From assembly GCA_038230695.1 (NCBI GenBank), contig JBBRMT010000001.1, positions 1 to 64,000 of the forward strand: a stretch of 64,000 bases of DNA, read 5' to 3'. Position numbers and translations under genes: made by a program. Below the pieces are notes generated by a model, which did not search any database, was not told where the DNA came from, and saw only the letters and a program-made list of their open reading frames with translations. The DNA comes from QHBQ01 sp038230695 (GTDB lineage: Bacteria; Chloroflexota; Chloroflexia; QHBQ01). Shown here piece by piece: positions 44,101 to 50,800 of this stretch (the first letter of the stretch is position 1; each line of letters starts with the position of its first letter).

Positions 44101-46089
44101 CATACCAATGCGCCAGTCAGCGGCCAGATAACCCTGAGTTCCGATGGCCTGACCTTGATTGACACCAAACCGGCGCAGCAGAGCGTCTCGATTGCGGCAG
44201 GGCAATCACAGACCATCACCTGGCGGGTGCAGGTGCGCCGCGCCCGCGCAGTGCGGATGGTGTTCGACTTCTTTGCCGATGATGCTAGCAACAAGGGACT
44301 GGCGATGCCGCTGGATAGCTCGGTGGATGTCAACGCTGCGGTGCAGCCCGCCACGCCGGAGCAGGTCAGCGCCAGCGCAGGGATGACCGCTGCCAGCGCG
44401 ACGGTGACGGCGACGATGCAGCCAGAACCAGCCGCCGACCTGAGCAGTATGGAGATCGAGGTTGACCCCTCGATCGCATCGGCCCTGATTGGCAGCCTGG
44501 GGGCGGAGCTTGATGCCAATGCTTCAGGCAGTGAGGCGATGAGCGGGCTGGCGGCGGAGGCGGCCCAGTTGGATGATGCCTTCAGCCGCTTGCAGTACAG
44601 CAAGGCGGCTTTGCCAGGCTTCACCGAGGCAGTAGGCGCGGCGATGCAGGGCGTGTATACCAACCAGCAACCCGATGGCGGCTGGGGTGACAGTGGCGCG
44701 GGCAGTGAGGTGTGGACAACCGCTTTCACCCTGCACAATCTGGCCCGCATCCGCGATGCCGGGCAGGAAGTGGATACCCAGGTAACGGCGCGGGCGGTTG
44801 CCTGGCTGCGTCGCCAGTTGCCGCAGATGACTGACGAGCAACGCGCTTATAGCTACTACGTGCTGGCTCTGTACGGCGCAGCGGATCTCAGTGAGGTGCG
44901 CCTGCTGCTGGCCCAGCCGCTCGACCACTTTGGCGCGGCGGCCCTGATCCTGGCGCTGCAACGGTTGGGCGACCGTGAGGCGGCGGTGTTGCTAGCGCAT
45001 CAACTTTCGGTAGCGGCGACTATCAGCAATGGTGAACTGGCTAGCTGGCAGTCCGATGCGGTGGGCAGCGATGTGGCAACCGCCACCGCAGTCGAAGCCT
45101 TGCTCCAAACTGTGCCTAGCGATCCGCTAATCAGTCGCGGGGTGAGCGGGCTGCTTGCGGCGCGGGTGAGCCGCCGCTGGGCAACGACGCGTTCGAGCAG
45201 CACGGCGTTTGCCACCCTGAACGATTACGCGATTGAAACCAGCGATGGCCGCAACAGTGGCGTGCCATTGCGGGTCAACAACGATGTGCCATCACCACCG
45301 CAACCCGTTCACAATCCGATTGGCGGTTACAACTTCAAGCTATACCTTAATGGTACGCTACTAACCGAGGTGGATGTGGATCCCAGCAACCTCAGCGCGG
45401 CGCATCGCCTGATCAGCCTGTCCACCGATAAGCTGCAAGCGCAGAATGTCATCCAGATAGTGAGTAGCGGCGGCAATCCCCTCTATTATGCGATTACCAC
45501 CCATTATCGCCACAGCATCAACGCCAGTTTTACTGCCAGCGACGATGATGCCCGCCGCTTCAGTCTGGAGAATCCCCGCGCCATCCCCTCAAACGCTAGC
45601 AACATTCTGAGCATCAGCCGCAGCTACCAGAACCTCGACCATCCTGATGCCAACCAGATCGTTGTTGGCGATACGCTACGAGTCTTGCTCAATGTACAGG
45701 TGAGCAGCGATGCCGCGCCAGTGCTACAGGCGGTTGTCAACGATCCGCTGGCCGCAGGCTTCACCTTGATTGGGCCAGAGCAGGCAGCCCGTCCGCTGCG
45801 TAGTATGGGCAGCCGAGGTAGCCCTGATGGTGGCTTTAGCAGCGACAGCGCGATCGCCAACAGCGTCTACGCCAGCTTCAACCACGATGCGGGCAGCGTC
45901 AGCTTCAACGTGGCGCAGATGCAGCCGGGCGCAACCTATAACTTTAGCTATCTGGAGCAGGCCACCATAAGCGGCGACTTTTCCGCCCTGCCTGCGTCGG
46001 CCTATCCCGCCCAGCAACCCGATAGCGTGGCAACCTCAGCCAGCAACCTGATCAGCATAAATGCGCCCAGCAGCAAGGGACAGGAGTGA
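41176..46089 (+). CDS. Giant membrane anti-sigma factor with alpha-2-macroglobulin-like ectodomain
   Basis: This 1637-residue protein starts at GTG 41176. Residues 1-40 are a zinc-finger anti-sigma domain (Cys3, His29, Cys33, Cys36), residues 97-118 a membrane helix. Two Big-5-like beta domains follow (about 185-270 and 272-370; GYDPPNLSANVALTQSIALS, FTPDASWQPNTAYAISLSH). Macroglobulin MG-type domains run from about 420 to 840. An in-frame palindromic repeat insertion lies at about 854-893. Then come an A2M-type domain (YWGGSLLVGASGVATYSVAL, ARGDWWATARVVGADNRFGQ) and a terpenoid-cyclase-like helical domain (GGWGDSGAGSEVWTTAFTLH). The thioester Cys-x-Glu-Gln motif was not found where expected. 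The end (about 1460-1637) is beta-rich. It probably senses protease or wall damage outside and releases the sigma factor; this is inference. Confidence 0.88.
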   Translation: MGCPAYKDLLSRYIDNELSKREREELQAHLQVCSRCSHALAKYRQMEALLGSNATKPAPKPNPAVRDKVLAAIEQQQRQRSPLSRMMHGNSTRRFSIARVAGLVVIVGALSITAVLLAQNPAARGLLGHVADTAGEPSPTPDVALTKVAQANATALAVAALPPAHITSAAPVSSQNQLLKSAAVPLDAAIAIRFDAPMERASVESAWQISPPIPGSFDWVADNEVHFIPYNLGYIPAVTYTLMLSSAAHVLGGGSLAAPFTYTWATIAPPALVGYDPPNLSANVALTQSIALSFSQPMQHPSVQMAFSVSPSIAGKWAWNADNQQASFTPDASWQPNTAYAISLSHMAASAAAVPLGKDANWQFVTTDVAKVTFSAAQPGLTLPLIALPAGLSHYNIPFSFSQPDNSISQLVFQLSAVSGGDIAALPKLKLLANSAVAVNGATSYSGTLTLQLQVGVYLLAAPTGQQVYLLVGDEQLVAKQAGSQLLLWTTRNGKPVAGQELQIYDAAHTLLDAGRSRADGLYLTNLNPGATPALVLAIDGKVARAVAFIGGQPASGGNVQIYAYTDRAAYTAGDALNFKVVVRSGDATAYQLPSVDASINMALADASGANLASVMLRPDSYGTVGGSFPLAPTLRHGWYTLSAATLGQQQQLMVYVYQQGAVSQPITISETSPLTATAGSLSVTLNKSAYNVGDTATLTISNAPTANTPVLLTVERGGFILYRSGVISGSATIELPISATMAPAARVQVSLLTTNGPISTGANLHVPLGHTLAVVITPDSNARPGHNAIFTVSVSDNQGQPLPAILSLSVGDAPPSSDISAAFYPTMVMPAPLYSAALASPSTQDVVRLGADSLPQDRGGLAANPLPQDRGGLAANPLPQDRGGLGRGVVPATQLAYWGGSLLVGASGVATYSVALPNTARGDWWATARVVGADNRFGQVSASFALTSPLQVVPLAPTSFVQGDRVNIGATLINHTNAPVSGQITLSSDGLTLIDTKPAQQSVSIAAGQSQTITWRVQVRRARAVRMVFDFFADDASNKGLAMPLDSSVDVNAAVQPATPEQVSASAGMTAASATVTATMQPEPAADLSSMEIEVDPSIASALIGSLGAELDANASGSEAMSGLAAEAAQLDDAFSRLQYSKAALPGFTEAVGAAMQGVYTNQQPDGGWGDSGAGSEVWTTAFTLHNLARIRDAGQEVDTQVTARAVAWLRRQLPQMTDEQRAYSYYVLALYGAADLSEVRLLLAQPLDHFGAAALILALQRLGDREAAVLLAHQLSVAATISNGELASWQSDAVGSDVATATAVEALLQTVPSDPLISRGVSGLLAARVSRRWATTRSSSTAFATLNDYAIETSDGRNSGVPLRVNNDVPSPPQPVHNPIGGYNFKLYLNGTLLTEVDVDPSNLSAAHRLISLSTDKLQAQNVIQIVSSGGNPLYYAITTHYRHSINASFTASDDDARRFSLENPRAIPSNASNILSISRSYQNLDHPDANQIVVGDTLRVLLNVQVSSDAAPVLQAVVNDPLAAGFTLIGPEQAARPLRSMGSRGSPDGGFSSDSAIANSVYASFNHDAGSVSFNVAQMQPGATYNFSYLEQATISGDFSALPASAYPAQQPDSVATSASNLISINAPSSKGQE
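43736..43843 (+). repeat. Three in-frame 36-bp palindromic units inside the macroglobulin-like gene
   Basis: Units begin near 43736, 43772 and 43808; each has CCCTCCCC, AAGATA and GGGGAGGG arms and encodes LPQDRGGLAANP. They interrupt the surrounding domain sequence between SPSTQDVVR and VVPATQLAYWGG. The same element type stands between korA and korB. The last unit ends in GGTTGGGGAGGGG, as in intergenic copies of such repeats. Confidence 0.85.
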
Positions 46090-46090
46090 T

Positions 46091-47383
46091 ATGGAAAAGT
46101 TCGTCATCGAGGGCGGCCACCGCCTGCACGGCGAGATTACCCCCACTGGCAACAAGAACGCCGCCCTGCCGCTGCTAGCCGCCTGCTTGCTCACGGCTGA
46201 TACAATTACCTATCATAACCTGCCCCAGATCAATGATGTACGGACCATGTTGGCGATCCTGCAGAGTATCGGTGTTACCGTGGACACCAGCCGCTGGGAT
46301 GCGGATAAGAGCGTGCGGCTGACAGCGCAACGGGTAGCCAGCAGCGAACTCGACTACGAACTGTGCCGCCGCATCCGTGCCAGCCTGCTGCTGATGGGGC
46401 CGATGCTGGCACGGGTGGGCGAGGTGCGGGTCGGCAAGCCGGGCGGCGATTATATTGGCCGCCGCCCGGTGGATACCCACTTCCTTGCTCTGGAGGCGCT
46501 CGGCGCAACGGCGGTGATTGACCGTAGCGCTTACAATCTAAAGACTAAGGGCTTGCGCGGGGCGGACATCTTTCTAAACGAGGCCAGCGTGACCGGCACC
46601 GAGAACGCGATTATGGGCGCGGCGCTGGCCGAGGGCAGCACGGTGATATGCAACGCGGCCTGCGAACCGCACGTGCAGGAGCTTTGCCTGTTCCTCAACG
46701 ACCTGGGCGCAAACATAAGCGGCATTGGCAGCAATCAGCTTTACATCGAGGGGGTTGCCGCGCTACACGGTGGCGAACACACCATCGAGAGCGACAACAT
46801 CGAGGTAGGCAGCTATATCGGGCTGGCGGCGGTAACTGGCAGCGAACTGCTAATCCGCAACGCCATGCCCAGGCATCTGCGTATGACCAGCCTGGTATTC
46901 CGCCGTCTGGGAGTGGAGTTGGAAGTGCGCGGTGAGGATGTGTTCGTCCCCGGCGGGCAGCAACTAAAGGTGCAGAACGATCTGCGCGGCGATATCCCTT
47001 ACATTGACGATGCGCCCTGGCCCGGCTTCCCCGCCGACCTGATGAGCATCGCCCTGACGGTGGCAACCCAGGCCAGCGGCACGATTATTATGTTTGAGAA
47101 GATGTTCGACGGGCGGCTGTTCTTTGTGGACAAGCTGAACGGCATGGGCGCACGCATCATCCTATGCGACCCCCATCGCGCCGTGGTCATCGGCCCATCA
47201 CGGCTGCATGGCGAGGAGCTATCCAGCCCCGACATCCGTGCTGGTATGGCGATCCTGCTTGCCGCGCTAACCGCCGAGGGCGAAAGCGTCATCCGCAACG
47301 TGCAGCAGATCGATCGCGGCTATGAGCGCATCGAGGAGCGCCTGCAAGCGTTGGGCGCACGTATCGAGCGGGTGGCGGACTGA
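46091..47383 (+). CDS. murA: UDP-N-acetylglucosamine 1-carboxyvinyltransferase
   Basis: This 430-residue enzyme makes the first committed step of peptidoglycan synthesis, adding phosphoenolpyruvate to UDP-GlcNAc. GNKNAALPLLAACLLT near the N-terminus holds the conserved Lys-Asn. The active-site loop reads PGGDYIGRRPVDTHFLAL, with Asp120 in place of the Cys (Cys115 in E. coli) that fosfomycin modifies, so intrinsic fosfomycin resistance is expected. ATG 46091 has AGGAG 5 bp upstream and lies 1 bp after the preceding stop. The link to the anti-sigma operon suggests co-regulation with envelope stress. Confidence 0.95.
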   Translation: MEKFVIEGGHRLHGEITPTGNKNAALPLLAACLLTADTITYHNLPQINDVRTMLAILQSIGVTVDTSRWDADKSVRLTAQRVASSELDYELCRRIRASLLLMGPMLARVGEVRVGKPGGDYIGRRPVDTHFLALEALGATAVIDRSAYNLKTKGLRGADIFLNEASVTGTENAIMGAALAEGSTVICNAACEPHVQELCLFLNDLGANISGIGSNQLYIEGVAALHGGEHTIESDNIEVGSYIGLAAVTGSELLIRNAMPRHLRMTSLVFRRLGVELEVRGEDVFVPGGQQLKVQNDLRGDIPYIDDAPWPGFPADLMSIALTVATQASGTIIMFEKMFDGRLFFVDKLNGMGARIILCDPHRAVVIGPSRLHGEELSSPDIRAGMAILLAALTAEGESVIRNVQQIDRGYERIEERLQALGARIERVAD

Positions 47384-47414
47384 TGGGGTGAGGCTTATAC
47401 CTAATTGGATGCTG

Positions 47415-48188
47415 CTACACCATCCACAAGCCTGGAAAATAGGCAGCAGCCTTAGCAGCCACTCCCCGTTGTGCATCCTCCAGAGTAAGCGGTTCCAACC
47501 TGAAAGGCGCTGAAGCCCAAATTGCTTGTTCGGCCAAGGGATAATACTTGAGCTGGCCGCCCGAGCCTCCATACCATTCAAAGATTTTACCTTTATTATC
47601 TTCACCTACAAGACGGTTCGTTGTAGGGAAACTCCATTTTAGGCTTTGCGGATCAGGAAGATTTAGAGCAAGTTGATGTAGCTGGTAAATGCCTTTCTTA
47701 TTCCACGAAAGGACCAATTAGGAACTCTTAGCCAGATCTACTCTGCCGCCATTGCCAATGCTAACCTGCTGATGCCATCTAGCAATCAGTTCGACAAGTG
47801 CCATTCCTACTATTGCAGGATTATCTCTATAGGTAGCTTCAGTAAGAGCTTTGCCCCTGAGATGCTGCCAAAACTTTTTGTTGGAGTTGGATAGCTCTAC
47901 AGTCAGCTTGCCAGTTCTATTTATATCATCAAGAGTTCTCCTCATCTTGCATGATATACCATAGAAAATGCCACTTCTTTCAGATATAGGCACAAGTACA
48001 TCGAATATTGCCTTGCTCTCCTGTGCTGAACCGCCAAAACCTATAGCCACTGCACGCTCAAAGTCACGCCAGCCAGGAGCGCTGCGACCATCTGGCAAAA
48101 TTAGCATACCAGTCCCATCTTGAAATGTACTTAGCAACAAACGCAGTTTTTCTAGCTGGTTCGCGGTAGGAGTATCAGGTGTGGTCAT
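47415..48188 (-). pseudogene. Type II restriction-endonuclease-like gene with an internal stop
   Basis: From ATG 48188 the frame runs 156 codons to TAA at 47718-47720, then continues in the same frame for about 100 more residues that read as one protein (LAKSS-stop-LVLSWNKKGIYQLHQL). The first part contains FDVLVP and, 14 residues later, YGISCKMR, a possible PD-(D/E)XK nuclease core. The end has PTTNRLVGEDNKGKIFEWYG. It overlaps the controller-like gene by 4 bp (ATGA) and lies in the same locus as a D12-class methyltransferase, so it is probably the cognate nuclease. One codon change (Tyr TAC/TAT to TAA) explains the interruption. It is the likely reason the host needs only the methylase. Confidence 0.65.
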
Positions 48189-48427
48189 ATCTTCTCCTCA
48201 TTGGTAGAGTAACCGTCCAAGTCAAGCTCATCTTTCAATAGCTGATCGGTACTTACATCGAACAAACGGGACACCGATAGTACAAACTTAACTGTAGGGA
48301 TCTTCTTACCAGCCTCTATCTCGCTGATGTAGCCATGCGCTCTGTGGCCCAAAGAAATGGCTAGCTGCTTAAGACTTAGCCCTCGCGCCACCCTAAGCTT
48401 ATGCAACTTTTCACCAAACCTTTGCAT
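48185..48427 (-). CDS. HTH-XRE controller-like protein of the restriction-modification locus
   Basis: This 80-residue protein has a helix-turn-helix at about 8-62 (LRVARGLSLKQLAISLGHRA, YISEIEAGKKIPTVKFVLSV) and a short acidic tail. Size, class and location match C (controller) proteins of type II systems, which activate or repress the nuclease and methylase genes. It is cotranscribed with the nuclease frame and divergent from the methylase gene. A palindrome in the intergenic region (48481-48495) is a candidate binding site. Confidence 0.75.
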   Translation of the reverse strand: MQRFGEKLHKLRVARGLSLKQLAISLGHRAHGYISEIEAGKKIPTVKFVLSVSRLFDVSTDQLLKDELDLDGYSTNEEKI

Positions 48428-48451
48428 TATACAAACTCCTGTGTTATGCTC

Positions 48452-48480
48452 TTGACAGTAGAGAATTATTATGTTACAAT
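48452..48480 (+). promoter_or_regulatory. Consensus promoter for the methyltransferase gene
   Basis: TTGACA (48452-48457) and TACAAT (48475-48480) with exactly 17 bp between, 60 bp before ATG 48540. The -35 is a full consensus match. Confidence 0.8.
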
Positions 48481-48495
48481 GTCTCTGATAGAGAC
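48481..48495. promoter_or_regulatory. Palindromic operator candidate (C-box-like)
   Basis: GTCTCTGATAGAGAC is a perfect 6-bp dyad with a 3-bp spacer. It begins right after the -10 hexamer and covers the expected transcription start, so a bound protein would block the methylase promoter. The adjacent HTH protein is the obvious candidate. Confidence 0.55.
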
Positions 48496-48539
48496 GTTAT
48501 GAATGTAGTCTCCAAGTTTGGCGAAAGGACATTCCAACC

Positions 48540-49421
48540 ATGGGCATCAGAGAAGCTCAGATCATTAGTGACTACCAGATGATCAACAGCCCAATCAAAT
48601 GGGTTGGTGGTAAGTCCCGCCTGCGTAAGTTCATTGTCGAGCTGCTGCCAGAGCATAGCTGCTACGTGGAGCCGTTTGCAGGCGCAGCCTGGGTACTGTT
48701 CGGCAAGCCGCCTTCGCCGGTCGAAGTTCTAAACGATCGGGATGAGGATCTTACCACCTTCTTCCGGGTGGTCAAAGAGAAGCCAGAGGAATTGATCGCC
48801 TCCTTCGAGTGGGAACTAGTTGCCCGCGTTGAGTTTGAGCGATTGGCCTCACTTAACCCCAAGCAGCTCACCGATGTGCAACGCGCCCACCGTTTCTACT
48901 ATCTGATCACGGCGGGCTGGGGCGGTGAATTGAATTACCCTCGCTTCCAAACCAGCATTAGCGATGGCGGCCACGGCAATCGGCTAATTGGTGCGCTTAA
49001 AACCCTGCGCCAGCGGCTGGAGCCAGTTCATGAGCGGCTACGCACTGTGATCATCGAATGTCTTGACTGGCGCGATTGCATTGAGCGCTATGACCGGCCC
49101 GGCACAGCTATGTATCTTGACCCGCCCTATCCGGGCAACAAGTGTAACTACGCGCACAATATGCGCGAGTGGACCGATCATCTTGCGTTGGCAAGCCGTC
49201 TCGCCAATGCCAAGTGCCGCTGGATTCTCTCCTCATATGACATAGGGGAGGTGCGTGCCACATTCGGCAAATATGTAATCACGCCGGTGCAATCTTTCTC
49301 TGGTATGAGTACCGAAAAGAACGGCGGCACCAGGGTGCTGAACCAGGAAGTGCTTATTACTAACTTCGAGCCTTCCACTTCTACGCAGGAAGTCATTGCA
49401 GCGGATAAGCCTTGGTTCTAG
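48540..49421 (+). CDS. D12-class adenine-N6 DNA methyltransferase
   Basis: This 293-residue enzyme belongs to the Dam/DpnM (D12) class. INSPIKWVGGKSRLRKFIVE opens the domain, YVEPFAGAAWVLFG is the AdoMet-binding motif, and YLDPPYPGN is the catalytic DPPY motif. TTAGWGGELNYPRF lies in the target-recognition region. It should methylate adenine in a short site, unknown here. AAAGGA lies 10 bp before ATG 48540; an internal ATG at 48582 (MINSPIKW) is the alternative start. It is divergent from the C-like and nuclease frames. Confidence 0.92.
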   Translation: MGIREAQIISDYQMINSPIKWVGGKSRLRKFIVELLPEHSCYVEPFAGAAWVLFGKPPSPVEVLNDRDEDLTTFFRVVKEKPEELIASFEWELVARVEFERLASLNPKQLTDVQRAHRFYYLITAGWGGELNYPRFQTSISDGGHGNRLIGALKTLRQRLEPVHERLRTVIIECLDWRDCIERYDRPGTAMYLDPPYPGNKCNYAHNMREWTDHLALASRLANAKCRWILSSYDIGEVRATFGKYVITPVQSFSGMSTEKNGGTRVLNQEVLITNFEPSTSTQEVIAADKPWF

Positions 49422-49690
49422 GCTCTTCATGCTATATCCCAGCTAAAGTTTGCCATGTGCAAGCCTTTATAGCCGCTCTATTTCATGCCGAAGAACTCAC
49501 CCTAGACGCAGAGCTGTAAGTCTGTCTCGACCAATCCGAAACCATCTTCGATACTTTTAATTATACCAAATCGTCGAGTAGGTGTGCGCTTACGAGTGAA
49601 GGCCGCCAATTTATACGCAACGCCCCAGCAAGGTTTGTGCGTAATCTCACTTGATCGCACTTCCGGCTGCAAAATAGAGCGAGTAAAGTA

Positions 49691-49720
49691 TTGACAGTTG
49701 CCCCTTTCGTATTGTATATT
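49691..49720 (+). promoter_or_regulatory. Promoter for the metal ABC permease gene
   Basis: TTGACA (49691-49696) with TATATT (49715-49720) after 18 bp; an overlapping TGTATA gives a 16-bp spacer. The start codon is 95 bp downstream. Confidence 0.55.
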
Positions 49721-49768
49721 CTAGGCAGGACAGGCAGCACGACGGCTGCCAATAATTAAGACCCCATC

Positions 49769-49783
49769 TGATACACAGTATCA
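49769..49783. promoter_or_regulatory. Inverted repeat in the permease leader
   Basis: TGATACACAGTATCA is a perfect 6-bp dyad with a 3-bp spacer, flanked by CCCC and GGGG that could extend a hairpin. It lies about 30 bp before the start and could be a regulator site (metal-responsive repressors use dyads) or an RNA hairpin. Confidence 0.4.
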
Positions 49784-49814
49784 ACAAGCAGGGGCCTGCA
49801 GCGAAGGGAGATCA

Positions 49815-50711
49815 ATGTTCGACCAACTAAGCCAATGTATGCAGCAGGGCGGTATCGGCTATTGCCTGACCAGTCCACTTAGCTACCCCTTTATGCGTTA
49901 TGGCATGATCGAAGCGGCGCTGGTGGGGCTAATCTGCGGGGTAATCGGATGCTACGTGGTGCTGCGTGGCCTCGCCTTTCTCGGCGATGCTTTCTCGCAC
50001 GGTATTCTCCCCGGCGTTGTGATCGCCTATATATTGGGCCAGAGCGTGTTTCTTGGCGGGTTGCTGGCCGCGATTATTATTGGCGCAATTATCGCCCTGC
50101 TGTCGCAGAATCAGCGTATCAGCGAGGACACCTCGATTGGCATCATCTTCGCATGCGCATTCGCGCTCGGCATCGTGCTGCTAAGTAGCCAGCGCAACTA
50201 CACCTCCAGCCTCACCACTATCCTAACTGGCGATGTGCTGGGGGTCAGTCCAAACGATATTGTTCTCACCATCATCGTGGGCGCGATTGTGGTGGGCGGC
50301 GTGGCGTTGCTATACAAGGAGTTCCTACTCACTAGCTTCGACCGCGCCATGGCGGCGGCGATGGGCTTCAACATCGGCCTGCTCGACCTCGCGCTAATCG
50401 TGCTGATTGCACTCGCAGTGGTGGTCAGCCTGCAGGCGCTGGGCAACATACTGGTGCTGGCGATGCTGGTCACTCCTGCGGCTACTGCTCGCTTGCTCAC
50501 CGATCGGCTGCCGAGGATGATGGTGATCGCCGGGGCGCTGGGTGCGCTCGAAGGTGTGGTCGGTCTATACACATTCTTTTACGTCAAGGTGGCGGCGGGC
50601 GGCTCGATTGTGCTGCTATCAACCATCGTTTTCATGCTGGTGCTGGCGCTGTCACCGAAGCACGGCGGGCTAGCATGGCTGCGCCAGCGTCGCGCCCGCG
50701 CTACCACTTGA
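49815..50711 (+). CDS. Metal ABC transporter permease (ZnuB/MntB family)
   Basis: This 298-residue protein has about eight membrane helices. The ABC-3 family pattern is visible: GVIGCYVVLRGLAFLGDAFS near the N-terminus with the conserved Arg-Gly and Asp, then GFNIGLLDLALIVLIALAVV, and LVLAMLVTPAATARLLTDRL in the C-terminal half. The family imports zinc, manganese or iron. The ATPase and binding-protein genes are not adjacent, which is unusual for this family. The next gene is convergent. Which metal cannot be decided from sequence. Confidence 0.88.
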   Translation: MFDQLSQCMQQGGIGYCLTSPLSYPFMRYGMIEAALVGLICGVIGCYVVLRGLAFLGDAFSHGILPGVVIAYILGQSVFLGGLLAAIIIGAIIALLSQNQRISEDTSIGIIFACAFALGIVLLSSQRNYTSSLTTILTGDVLGVSPNDIVLTIIVGAIVVGGVALLYKEFLLTSFDRAMAAAMGFNIGLLDLALIVLIALAVVVSLQALGNILVLAMLVTPAATARLLTDRLPRMMVIAGALGALEGVVGLYTFFYVKVAAGGSIVLLSTIVFMLVLALSPKHGGLAWLRQRRARATT

Positions 50712-50800
50712 TATAATAGCCTCAGTTATCAGGTAGATATACTGGTTAATTTCCAACTCATCCGCTAGCCGAAGCCGTGAGGGTAAAGGCATCATTGGCA

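Larger units (their letters stand above)
49422..49814. other. Intergenic region upstream of the metal ABC permease
   Basis: No gene is visible. It holds a promoter candidate (49691-49720) and an inverted repeat (49769-49783). Confidence 0.5.

Noticed and set aside
44524..44961. Minus-strand frames opposite the macroglobulin-like gene
   Set aside because: They are shadows without ribosome sites; the plus frame is continuous for 1637 codons.
48474..48656. Small minus-strand frame over the start of the methyltransferase gene
   Set aside because: It overlaps the methyltransferase promoter and start and has no ribosome site or domain.
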